From the NCBI GenBank assembly GCA_963575745.1, contig CAUYUJ010018299.1:175264-205263 (forward strand): a DNA stretch of 30,000 nt. The letters are read 5' to 3'. Position numbers and translations under genes: made by a program. Shown one piece after another: positions 18,802-29,064 of this stretch. This stretch comes from Prorocentrum cordatum (Eukaryota > Sar > Dinophyceae > Prorocentrales > Prorocentraceae). The notes below the pieces were generated by a model. The model was given only the letters and a program-made list of their open reading frames with translations, ran no database searches and was not told where the DNA came from. How positions within the stretch are numbered: position 1 is the first letter of the stretch; the number at the start of each line of letters is the position of its first letter.

Positions 18802-19589
18802 CAAAATGATTCATGGTTCGGGAGGGGCGCCGTGCAAGCCTCTAACATGCGATAGGCATAGAGAAATTCGCCAGCCCAACGGGCCAAAGGTGTGGTGGAA
18901 TTTCGGGTAAGATGTTTCGAGTAGTCGTGTGCTGCTTAGGTCGCGTGAACATGGAAGGCCCTGGGGGGAGCCGCGAAAGAAAACAAATAGAACGGCAAGG
19001 TGTCCCGGCAAGGTCCCGGCAAGGTCGCGTCATCATGGTTTTGCTCCTGGGCGTGGCTCTCAGGGCTCTCAAGACAGCCCCAAACGGAGCTCCAAGGGAA
19101 CCCAGCAGCAACCCAGGAGCGGGCATCAATGGGTAGCAGGCCCCAGGATGGCCACGATATGGCCCCGGATGGTCCCAGACAGACAAAATCCCAGAGCTCC
19201 CAATTTGCCAACGCCACGCCAAACAACACATGTGTTTATGAGTTTAGAACCGATCGCCTTTTTGTTTCCCATTGGCCTCAAGATGGCTACAGCCCTGAGG
19301 AGGCCCCTGGGTGGCTACGTGGAACCCCTCAAGAGGCTCCAAGGAGCCCCCAACATAAGTATACTATCAATTAGATGTATCCTCTCTTCGTGTCCTGTGG
19401 GTTTCTGAGGTCTCAAGATGACTCCACCATCGCCCAAGATATCTCCAGGCGGAGCCCAGAAGAGGTGCGATCTGGAGCCGATGACTCCAGGAGCGCCACA
19501 GCAGATCTCAGACAACGCGCCAACCACGACACAGGCACGCCTCAAAAAAAAGATGACACCTCTGCGGCAGAAAAACCTCAACAGCTTTA
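18802..19589. other. No gene recognised
   Basis: Mixed-composition sequence with short open frames on both strands, none with recognisable domains or convincing codon structure. Confidence 0.4.
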
Positions 19590-19960
19590 TATAATTATGA
19601 TGGGGGCCACGATGGGGGTCACGATGGGGGGCCACGATGAGGTGATCGACATAGGGATAGGGATAAGAGCAGGGATATAAGGCTAGGGAGACAGAGCTAG
19701 GGATATTGTATGGATGGGGATATTGGGAGAGGGACGGGGACGGGAGCACAATAAAGGGATATGTATAGAGGCAGACAGATAAGGATCGGGAAAGAGATAG
19801 GGATAAGGATACGGATAGGCAGTGGGAGACACTGGGAGAAAATGGGAGACGTCGGGAGACAACGGGAGACAGCGTGAAGCAACGGGAGACATCGGGAAGC
19901 AACTGGAGACAACGGGCGCCAAAGGGAGGCAACGGGAGACAACGGGAGGCCAAGTCGCCA
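19590..19960. repeat. Cluster of short minisatellites
   Basis: Three adjacent types: GATGGGGGCCAC/GATGGGGGTCAC at about 19,598-19,640; GGGATA/AGGGATA at about 19,650-19,805; and GGGAGACAAC/GGGAGACATC at about 19,828-19,955. Confidence 0.8.
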
Positions 19961-20485
19961 CACCGATTCCGAATCACGCAGTCCACCTAGTTCCATGCCT
20001 TTGAACATTCAGATCGAACCCTCACAGACAGGCTGTTTCTGACACCGCGCCAAACAAGAAACAGAAACGCCTGAAGACAACGAGCATTGGATATACCAAC
20101 CCAAGGTAGCCCCCCCAATATGGTCCCAAATGGCCCACTACACAAACTGAAAGGACCCTTGAGACACCCAATGAGCCTCTGGGTTCATCGCAGAGACTTC
20201 CGCGAATACTCCAGCTCCCCCCCGCACATACAGAACTTCACAGGAACGGGTCATCCTCCCTGCGTGCGCTCGTGTGACCCCTCGTGGCCTAAGCCTCTAA
20301 CCCTCGACACTTCACAGCATGAATAAAAACGCTCGCAGTGATACAAAATGGGCCGGCGGAGTGAGCGGAGCGATTGAACAGCGCATGAACCACGCGTAAT
20401 GTAATTATCAGAGTGAGGGGGCCGAACGGTCATTCATTGTCCCTGGGGGCGTGTCTGAATAAAGAATTCGTGGTGAGAATTCTGC
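19961..20485. other. No gene recognised
   Basis: Unique sequence, AT content higher than in most of the window. No domain-bearing frame seen. Confidence 0.4.
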
Positions 20486-20540
20486 TTGTTGCGTTGTTGT
20501 TGTTGCTGTTGTTGTTGCTGTTGTTGTTGTTGTTGATGAT
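20486..20540. repeat. (TTG)n microsatellite
   Basis: TTG units with a few CTG interruptions. Confidence 0.9.
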
Positions 20541-20554
20541 TGTTGTCGTCGTCC

Positions 20555-20876
20555 CACCCGCGCGCGACCCACCCACGACCCACCCCGCGACCCAACCCGC
20601 GACCCACCCGCGACCCACCCCGCGACCCACCCCGCGACCAACCCGCGACCCAACCCGCGACCCACCCGCGACCCACCCCGCGACCCACCCGCGACCCACC
20701 CGCGCGCGACCCACCCACGACCCACCCCGCGACCCATCCGCGACCCACCCGCGACCCACCCGCGACCCAACCCGCGACCCACCCGCGACCCACCCCGCAA
20801 CCCTCCCGCGACCCACCCGCGACCCACCCGCGACCCACCCCGTGACCCACCCGCGACCCACGCCGCGACCCACCCT
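20555..20876. repeat. CGCGACCCACC minisatellite
   Basis: About 30 copies of CGCGACCCACC, CGCGACCCACCC and CGCGACCCAACC, 10-12 bp each. A few more copies lie at about 21,040-21,070. Confidence 0.95.
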
Positions 20877-20907
20877 CCAGGGAGGAAAAACCACCCGGAC
20901 CCGACAA

Positions 20908-21162
20908 TTGAGGTTTACTAAACGGCCTTGGGCGTTTACTAAACAGCCCTGCCCTGTTCGATTCATTCCTTGCGTGCGTTTACTAAACGGCTTCGCTTGT
21001 CGGGGTGATTCTTATGGGGTGGATTTTCTGCCCTCTACACCCGCGACCCAACAGCGACCCACCCACCCGCGATCTATCCACATTGGTTTAAAGAAAAAAT
21101 CCGCGCCTGCGGCGGGCTCGCTGTATAATTTGTGAAACTTTGGCGCCTGCGGCGGGCTTCTC
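20908..21162. repeat. Small dispersed repeats GTTTACTAAACGGC and GCCTGCGGCGGGCT
   Basis: GTTTACTAAAC followed by GGC or AGC occurs three times at about 20,910-20,990. CGCCTGCGGCGGGCT occurs twice at about 21,105 and 21,144. Confidence 0.75.
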
Positions 21163-21814
21163 CAGAGTCTCGCAAACTGCCGACGTCCCCACCGCCCCCC
21201 TCGCTCATATCCGCATCTGCGGGTTGCTACCTACGCACACGTGATAAATAGCGGCACCCCGCGACCCCCCTTTGGGGGGGGGGGCACAGGAAAAACACGT
21301 TGAATGACTGCACGAGCTGCGTTCACCGACTGAAAACGAGTCCGTGCTCCACCGCCACTCCATTCCACGGCCCCCTATTCGCCCCCCAGGCAAAGTACTG
21401 GCATAGGCTGCAGTCGCGAATGCGTGTGGAGCCACACTACGTTCACTAAAACGAGCAAGCAAGGCGTTATTTAGAACGCCCCCGAAGAGGCGCTGGCGAA
21501 AGGCGAGAACAAGCCAAATGTTCCCCCCCCCCCAACGCAGGCGCAAGCAATATTGCAAACGGAATGACCTCTGACCCTTGCATGGGGGTTCCGCACATTG
21601 TCAAGACTACTGCCGAGCTTCAGCGTATACCTCGCGTGCCTTAGGACGGCAAAAATACGTAGCTATGCCGGCCACATGAAACAGGGCTCCGGAAACCCTG
21701 ACTCCAAAAACGTGGTCATCTCTTGGGAGCTCGACTTTTGCTTCCGCCGCCTTCCGCCAGCCTTCCGCCTTCGATCCTCGAGAGCAAGGCCCCTTTTAGC
21801 ACTCCCCATGTGGT
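21163..21814. other. No gene recognised
   Basis: A 117-codon minus-strand frame (21,205-21,558) has no recognised domain and I do not support it as a gene. The stretch is otherwise unique. Confidence 0.35.
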
Positions 21815-23160
21815 TTGCGAAACCTGATAGAACAAGAACGGGAAGCGCCGCTTTAGTCGAATGGGCGTGTTCGGCGAAGAAGGAAAAAGGAAGGCGAGGG
21901 CGACGAGGAGACGATGACGAGGACGAAGTGGAGAACGTGAGGATAGCGAGGGGGAGCATGAAGACAACGAGGAGGAAGAGAAGACAAGGAGGATAGTAAG
22001 AGGCAATTGGAGAAGGATGTTGAATCAGGAGAGGGTCATGGTGACCCTACTGGGGTACCCTGGGGGCTCCTGGCGCCGCGCGGGGTTGTCTTGGGGCCTG
22101 TTGGGGGCTTCTTGCGGGGCTCTTACGTGCCCTTGTGGGCTTCTGGGGTCTTCTTGGGTTGTCTGGGCGCGTCGTGGGATTCTTTGGGAGCTTTCTTGGG
22201 CCGTCTCGGCGCCATCTGGTGCCGTCTTGGGTCTTTCTTGGGCCGTTTGGGGGCCTCCTGGGTCGGTCCCAGGAGTTTTCTGAGGCCCTCTTGGCCCGTC
22301 TGTGGGTTCTTCTGATCTGTCTGGGTGCCTTCTGGAGCGCTCTTGGGGGTCTCTTGGGGTCCTCTTGGGGCGCTCTTGGGCGCTCTTGGGGCCCTCCGGG
22401 GCGTCTTCTGGGCCTCGTTTGGGGCGTTCGAAAGCCCTCCAGGAGCGATTCTAAGACGATGTTGATTCGGAGTCCCCTCCGGGGCCGATTTGTTGATGGT
22501 GTCTCGAGCGAAACGGCCATTTTTCAGAAACCTGATCGGACAAGATCGGGAAGCGCCGCTTTAATAGGCTTTTGGGGCACAAGGACGAGGACGAAGAGAA
22601 CGAGTGCGAGCACGAGGAGGAATGCGGAGGACGATGACGACGCTGACGACGGAGGACAGTAAGAGGCGATTGGAAAAGGACGTGGAATCACGAGAAGGTC
22701 CTGGTGAACCCTAGGGACTCCTGGCGCCGCGCGGGGTTGTCTTGGGGCCTGCTGGGGGCTTCTTGGGGGGTTCTTACGTGCTCTTGTGGGCTTCTGGGGT
22801 CTTCTTGGGTTGTCTGGGCGCGTCGTGGGGTTCTTTGGGAGCTTTCTTGGGCCGTCTCGGCGCCATCTGGGGCCGTCTTGGGTCTTTCTTGGGCCGTTTG
22901 GGGGCCTCCTGGGTCGGTCCCGGGAGTTTCTTGGGGCCCTCTCCTGAGCTGTCTGGGTGCCTCCTGGAGCCCTCTTGGGGGTCTCTTGGGGTCCTCCTGG
23001 GGCGCTCTTGGGGTCCTCCAGGGCGTCTTCTGGGTCTCCTTTGGGGCGTTCGAAAGCCCTGCAAGAGCGATTCCAAGACGATGTTGATTCGGATTCCCCT
23101 CCGGGACCGATTTGCCGAGGATGTCTCGAGCGAAACGGCAATTTTTCCGGGTACCTTTCC
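21815..23160. repeat. Tandem duplication of a 664-bp unit
   Basis: Two long copies. AGTAAGAGGC occurs at 21,995 and 22,659 (offset 664), GGGAAGCGCCGCTTTA at about 21,840 and 22,542, and CTCCTGGCGCCGCGCGGGGT at about 22,068 and 22,718. Each copy holds a degenerate TCTTGGGGCC minisatellite, read on the minus strand as Pro/Arg-rich peptide. Each ends with the conserved plus-strand block AGACGATGTTGATTCGGA, read on minus as RINIVLESLL. Conservation of that block between copies is better than in the minisatellite. Confidence 0.85.
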
Positions 23161-23404
23161 TGACATGAACGGGACGCGCGTGAAAGCGAAACGTTGCGCA
23201 AGAACTGGCAGCATCATCGCGATCAAATCTAATATAGTCGAACTCTCCGAACGTTCACAAGGGACGCGTATGGACACGCGCCTCCCGAACGTTCACAACC
23301 ATATTCCTGATTATCCTCCTCACTCCTCCGCACGAGGAGGTCGACGGCGAAGACGACGACCAGGGGAGGTTGTTGGGGACGGGCCTGAGGCCACAGATCC
23401 AAGA
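23161..23404. other. Flank or 3' UTR of the LINE
   Basis: Sequence directly downstream of the last LINE stop codon. No poly(A) run or target duplication visible, so the 3' end of the element is not defined. Confidence 0.35.
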
Positions 23405-24468
23405 TCAGACAAAATCGGAAGCGTCCGAATCGGTCTCCTCCTCGAGAGGGGCCTTGGGACGCGAAAAAGCCTCGCCACGGTTTCTGACCCAAGCGAGGTC
23501 GGCTTCCACGAGCCCGAACGAATCCAAAACCTGCTCCCTGCAGGCGCACCCGCCCTGGGAGTCGAATTTACCTGAATGGCTGTCCCGCGGGGCCCCAGGA
23601 CCCCCCGACTTCAGCGCATCAGCCAGAGTCCGCCGCTCGACGAGGGAGAGGCCCACATGGGGCCCAAGGAGCAGTCCCTTCAGGTCATGCTTATACAAGG
23701 GGAACTTCGACTGACGAACTCTCCTCAACTGATCGCTGGGCCCCCCCGTGGCACCCGTCTTGGGTCTACAGGGGCCTTGCAATCCTTTCGAGGGGTTCCG
23801 CCCCGAGCAAAAGCTACCACACTTTACACAGAACTGAAGCCTCCCCTTGGTGTTCCCAACTGCATCCAAAACTTTAGCCCCAAACAGGGCATGGCCGTTG
23901 ACACGGAACACCAGGAGAGCAGACGATTCCCAATCCCCCAGGTCCTCCCCCTCCACCGAGGGCCGCCCATCCTCGGCCATGGTCTGGCTGGAGAGGTCGG
24001 CTTCAGCAGCGGCGGCAGCAGGCGCTGGGGACGGAGTGACCACGGCTGAGGCCTCCAAGCCAGTCGCGCCCCTCCCTGGCAGAGACGAGATGGCCACCTC
24101 AAGTCGGCCGCCCACCTCCCAGCCTCCATGGCCAGGCTCCGTAAGCCACGCCACAAGTACATATCATCATCTGTCCGCCCATGCAGATCGACGCCAGCCT
24201 TGGCGAAGGTGTCAGCATGCTGATTCGCACGCTGCTCCCACGCCGTGGTGACCCCAGACTCGACGTCAGAGGCCGTCGCATGGGCCTTCGCCTTAAAAGC
24301 CTCGAAGTCCCCTTGGCCAAACGCGGACCAGAACGGGCCCCCAAGGTGGCCCCTCGGCGCCCCAAGACCCACGGAGCACCCAGGACCGTTGGCCAAGGAA
24401 TCCAGGGTTGACTGGCAGTCTATATACAACTGAAACGGGGGAAGACCACATTGCGTCAGCATATACAT
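23405..24468 (-). pseudogene. RNase H C-terminal half and Cys-rich tail of LINE
   Basis: From 24,468 one frame reads the RNase H continuation: LYIDCQSTLDSL carries the third catalytic Asp, and EQRANQHADTFAKAG carries the final Asp with its Asn/His context. At about 24,100 (after GRWAADL) the sense reading passes to a second frame, which runs to a stop at 23,405. That tail contains LQFCVKCGSFC, a CxxC-type motif, followed by KGLQGPC and a basic LRRVRQSKF stretch. I read it as the C-terminal zinc-binding tail seen in some dinoflagellate LINEs; that comparison is from memory. Confidence 0.7.
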
Positions 24469-26507
24469 GCAGCATAGCCCTTCCCATCCTTACTGGTCTG
24501 CTGGGGAGCGGCACTCACAGGTGCAACGCCATATACAGCCGATATCAGATGCCCAAACCGATCTACACTGCATATAGCCCACCCCGCTCCAGACATGCCC
24601 TCCAGGTTGGCCCGCTTGGCGGACCCGTCGAGGAACAGGAGTCCTGAGAGCACACCTGACGAGGGACGGCTGTGCCACCGAATGCTCTCGCAAGCCTCTG
24701 GGAGCTCGAACAGGGCCTGAGGATCTGGAAATATCCCTCGAGCGAACCTCTCACTGAGGATGGGCAGGTCTTTTATTCGCGCTGCGCATGGTTTCAGCCT
24801 GTGTCCTACATGATCTCTGCGGAGAGGCTCGCGAGCAGGACGCTCGTACTGACGGTGCCACAACGTACCAGGTGCTCCTCGACAGAGCTGACAAAGGTGG
24901 TCTGGATGCAGCCCATGATTGCACAGCCTCGCCTGAGGCCAGTGAACACCTGAAACCAGACCTCGGAGACACCTCTGGTGATGCTTCGTCCAAGATGCAC
25001 CCTTCCTTTTCGTCAGCTTCCGAATGCCACTCCAGAAGATGGGGGCCAGCGGGGGCCCAATCGGGCCGTTCTGGGTGCTACGATCAGATTCCCGAGATGC
25101 TCCTTGCCTAACCACACCTCGGATTGGCATCGGGGACAACTGCAACAGGTTATACTCGACTCCGAGGTCCGACACGATGTGGCTGCTGTCCTTAAAGTCC
25201 CAGCCTATGCCCCTGAGACCGAGCAGGGCCACATCCGAAGGTGATGCACAGCTGCGCCAAGGATGATCCATCTTAGACGACTCAAGCCGGCTACCCTGCA
25301 TCGTATTGGCCAGAACTTGCGCATTCGGGACCGCCTCCCAGATCGCCGCAGCCCACATGAATATCACATGCCCCACATACACTATCAAAGGGTCGATCTT
25401 GGGCCCCAGGTCGTACGTGCACATCCTGAGCCCCGCAGAGGCCCCGCGCGGTAGGCGCCCCAAAGATGATACAGCTGAAACTCTGAGCCCTGCCATTCGC
25501 GTCGGTGCGATGCCCGATACACTGGAGCCCCATAAAGCCACTGCAGTGGGCCCCATACGATGCACCATGGATATATCCGCACCTGCGCTCTGTAAAATCT
25601 TCAGCCGACGGGCTCTGGACGACGCCTTCGAACGCCGAGTGTTCTGAATGCTGATCCTCCGAACTCCTCCATGAGTAGCGTTAGTCCCAAAGTTCCTGGT
25701 CAAATCAGTTCTGCATGTCGCAGGCGCTGTCCAGAGCCCGCGCAGATGCTGATCCACCTCCCTGGTGCAGAGGTAGGCGCACTTCTTAAACTCGACTGGG
25801 AGCTGCAACTCCTTAAATGACTTGAACAACGACTCCGCTCCTCCTGCCAGATGCGTGGCGACCTGGAGCTCTGGCCCACATGTCTGCAATGTGATATCGT
25901 CCACGACGTTGCGCATATACAACAGGTGCCTGTGCTCACGTGCCTCCAGCAACGGGCCTGGACGCAGCATCTTGGCGAAGGTGGTCGCTCCTGAGCAACC
26001 GGCTACTACTGCACCGTTCGCGCAAGGTACCCCCGAGGCTGCCCCACCGTAAAGGAGCACGCGGAAGCCAGCGCAGATACAGCAGCACCCCCGCAAAACT
26101 CTGACAGGAAAGTGGAACCTCTTGGCAGCAGCTAGAAAGTGTTCGCGAACCACGTTCTCGTAAAACTTGGCTAAGTCCAGGATGGCCGATGCCGAGAATA
26201 ACCCCGAGGCCTTACAGTGGGCCCCCAAGAGGTTGTGGACCCACCCGGCTCGCTCACACGTCGCGTCAGGTCCTGATCCCCAGAAGAACTGGAACACGTG
26301 CGATTTCCCCCAAGCCTTACAATATGGCTGCCTCAGGCGACTCCAGAGCTTCATGAAGAAACATAACAGCCCAATAGGCCGCACCCCGTTCGTCGGTTTG
26401 CCCAAGAAAACCACGTTGGTCAGGAACATGAGTACCGAGGCAGGCTCAACCTCGAACAACGTTAAAATCTCCAGGATGCGCATCTGGTGACTCTCGGGCA
26501 ACTGCAA
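24456..26507 (-). pseudogene. LINE reverse transcriptase, zinc knuckle, RNase H start
   Basis: A 683-codon open frame; it is entered by frameshift and probably has no start codon of its own. Residues 35-48 (LGKPTNGVRPIGLL) match RT motif 2. SAILDLAKFYENV at 106-119 is motif A with catalytic Asp111. ASGVPCANG at 157-165 lies in the motif B region. VVDDITL at 201-207 is motif C, with VVDD in place of the usual YADD or FADD. C539 and C542 (HLCQLC) followed by His550-551 form a knuckle-like motif whose last Cys seems replaced (YERPA). FLDGSA at 625-630 begins RNase H with its first Asp. The RNase H Glu position seems to be Lys676 in SKDGKGYAA. The frame stops at 24,456 after a one-base shift. Confidence 0.85.
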
Positions 26508-26514
26508 GACCCAC

Positions 26515-27360
26515 CTAGGGTGAAAAACCGTCCCAGCCTAATCCAGCACCTGGACTGTACTTGCGGCACGCCCGGAGCAAGTCTGCGAGCCGAAGGGGGG
26601 CGAGGTCAGGTTCGTCTGGTGGTATTTCCCAAGCGGGGGGGGTGAGGCCCACGACCGTCGACTTGCCACATGGGGACCCACTGATCCAATAACTGACGCA
26701 GCGCGGCCTGTCCAGCCACTGGAAGATCTTCACCGCCGCCGCCGCGCCCAGAAAGACACGACACCTGCTTCTTCGAAAAAGCGTGGGCGGCCTTGCCCCC
26801 TCCAGCGACAGCCTTCTGGGCCCAGGTCTTCCACTTGGCCAGTTGTTCCGCCGCGCCCAGCGTTTGACGACGAGCAATCTCAGTGTCCAGCGCCTCCAAG
26901 GCCCCGTCCTCAAAGGCCCCCGAACAGGTTGCCAAGACGACCATCCCTGGAGAGAAAGTCTGGCTCACGTTGCCGCCCTGGAAATCCAAGTCCTGGATGA
27001 TGGCCTTGAGCTCGGCGCCCCAGGCGCCGAGGAGCTGCTTGCCCTTGGCCCCGGGAGCCCCGCGGGCGATCGTGCTCGCTTTTCCTGATCAGGGCCCCGA
27101 AAACCGTCCAGGAAGCTGCCTGCGTCGAAAACCTTCGCCGAACACTTCTTGGAGACCTTCTGTTCCAGCAGCGCCGAAAGAGGGGCCCTCTTTGTTTTGG
27201 GCCCTGCCGCGCGGCCAACATAGGCCCCGCCGTCCTCGATCCCATGAATCTCCAAAAGACGACGCTCAGCCTCAGAAAACCACTCCTTTGCTAGCCAATC
27301 AAACCCGTGCTCGACGGGATCTGACCCCTCAACTGCGTGCTCTTCTGGGAGGCGGGCCCA
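26515..27360 (-). pseudogene. LINE linker between endonuclease and RT, frameshifted
   Basis: The sense reading jumps frames: WARLPEEHAVEGSDPVEHGF then DWLAKEWFSEAERRLLEIHG (about 27,360-27,240); IARGAPGAKGKQLLGAWGAE then IIQDLDFQGGNVSQ (about 27,080-26,970); KAVAGGGKAAHAFSKKQVSC (about 26,820-26,760); then WEIPPDEPDLAPLRLADLLR and GAGLGWDGFSP (26,640-26,518). GWDGF leads into the RT. At 26,523-26,527 a run of five A (plus strand) instead of four throws the frame onto a TAG, and the RT resumes one base over. Confidence 0.7.
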
Positions 27361-28183
27361 TTACCGCCGTGTCGAACGGCCTGAAACGCACCTGCTGGTC
27401 CACGATCGTGGACGCGCTGAGGTCTCTCATCCGCAAGACAACAGGGCTGCGGGGAAAAAGCGGCGCCTCGCTAACTACCTGCACCTCGCCAACGCAGCTA
27501 GCAATCGCTTTGCTCACAACAAAGTAATCCAAGATTCGACCTCCCTTGTCATGAACGACGAGCTATCCTTCTCCTCCCTCCTGCTGACTGCGCTGCGAAG
27601 GCAAACGCGTGGGCGAATCGGGGGCAGCCGGGACGCCGTGCACGTGCTCGACCCAACCCGACAGCGCCAGGGCATCAGGCGTGACATTCCAGTCGGCTTG
27701 CACTACCCAGGCACGCGTGCTACACAGCAGGATCGCACCTAGAATCTCAAGGATCTCTCAATTCTCCCCTGCGACACCTATGTCGCTGGTGAGATAGACA
27801 CTGTAGACCTCCAAGCCCGCCGGGAACCCAATCTTGATAAGCCTGCCTGTTATGCGGCCGTCAAATTGCCCAAGACTTGGGAGCACCAGGTGGCTAGACC
27901 CAAACTGAGAGTCCACTAAGATGCCTACTCCTCCAGAGCTCTGCAAAGGCCCACTCCCAGTAGCCAACGCCTTGCCCAGAGACAAACGATAACCATGAGA
28001 CGTGGCCCAACTCTCGGCCCCAAGAATCTTGTCCGCAGCTTTCAACCTGGCCCCCTGAACCGTCACGATCGGAAATTTGCCCTGACGCACTTGCGGCCCC
28101 CAAGGGCTGGACTCACTTTTAACCGAAAGGCCCCTGAACCAGTTGGCCACAGTGTCTGTCGTAGTCCAGGAGTTCGCGTTCAT
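27329..28183 (-). pseudogene. LINE endonuclease domain (EEP fold), two stops
   Basis: A single minus-strand frame reads MNANSWTTTDTVANWFRGLS, then FPIVTVQGARLKAADKILGA, SSGGVGILVDSQFG, EVYSVYLTSDIGVAGEN, WVVQADWNVTPDALALSGWV and GRILDYFVVS. In the exonuclease-endonuclease-phosphatase fold the QE glutamate binds the metal ion, DWN is catalytic and the later DY/F..S strand is structural. Here the glutamate is Gly44 (codon 28,052-28,054 reads GGG). In-frame TGA (27,758-27,760) and TAG (27,563-27,565) interrupt it. Its role was nicking target DNA to prime reverse transcription. Confidence 0.8.
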
Positions 28184-29064
28184 GCCAAGTAAAAAACAAA
28201 TCAGCTGGTGGCGCGTGGTCCGATTCAGCTAGAAGATTACGATCAGGCACGCCCGCTCTATGCTCAAGGCCATGTCTGTCGGATTCTGACCGAGGTATTT
28301 TCGATATAGCGTCAAGCTCCACTTGGTGACGAGGGATTGCGCCATCGTGTAAGTGCTGCGTCCGCAAAACTCCCTGCCCCCCCTCCCCACGCGCTGGCGC
28401 CCCCGCCTCCTGCGGAAGGGTTGCCCTGGAGGAGGGTGGGGTGGGTGGCGACTGAAGAGCCTGACGGGGAGAGCCTCCACCGCCAGGGCTCTGCGTTCTG
28501 ACGCCAAGCGTAGAATCAGTCGACGCAGAAGCCGCAGCCGGGGGAGGTGCCGCTGATGAGCCTGTCGAAGCCGACGGAGTCCCGAACCTCGGAAGCCTCG
28601 AAGATGCCGCCGAAGACCCTGCCGCCGATGACGAAGTGCCTGAAGCCGCCGCGCAGCTTGCACTTGCCCCCCACCCCGAGGAGCGGGCCAGTGGGGGAAA
28701 ATGAGCGCCGCCCGTAGACGCCGTAGGGCCAGTCAACGACAAGGTACCCATCGACGATGTGGGCAAGGAGGTGCGACGATGAGGGGCCGAATCCCTCCCC
28801 TCCTTGCCCTGAGCCGCACTTACAGCAAACGGCGCCGAACGTCTCGAAGGCGATCCCGACGACGCCAGAGCAGGCCAAGCCTGAGGGCCCAGCAAGCCGC
28901 CAACGCCGGTGGGGGCCGAGCCCCCGCGCCTCAAGACTGGCGCGCCCAGCGTTCCCGAGATTGCCTGGGCAGGCCTCGGGAGAAGGGCAGGCACCGCAAA
29001 GCCAAGCGCCTCGCTCCAGTCAGCGTCCACGACGTTATAACTCCAGAGACGATCGAGCGCGTTG
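28184..29064 (-). other. Region between LINE ORF1-like and endonuclease
   Basis: GC-rich. Open in more than one minus frame, including CCKCGSGQGG and SPTGPLLGVGGKCKLRGGF in one frame and WSYNVVDADWSEALGFAVPA in another. I cannot tell which is the true coding frame or whether this is an inter-ORF spacer. Confidence 0.3.

Noticed and set aside
19650-19805. GGGATA repeats as possible telomeric sequence
   Set aside because: Irregular, short, and not the TTTAGGG type expected; more likely a minisatellite.
20413-21135. Pro/Arg/Thr-rich and Gly/Arg/Val-rich long frames
   Set aside because: Generated by the CGCGACCCACC minisatellite.
23376-23404. LINE poly(A) tail or target-site duplication
   Set aside because: No A/T run or matching direct repeat found after the last stop codon; the 5' end is outside the window.
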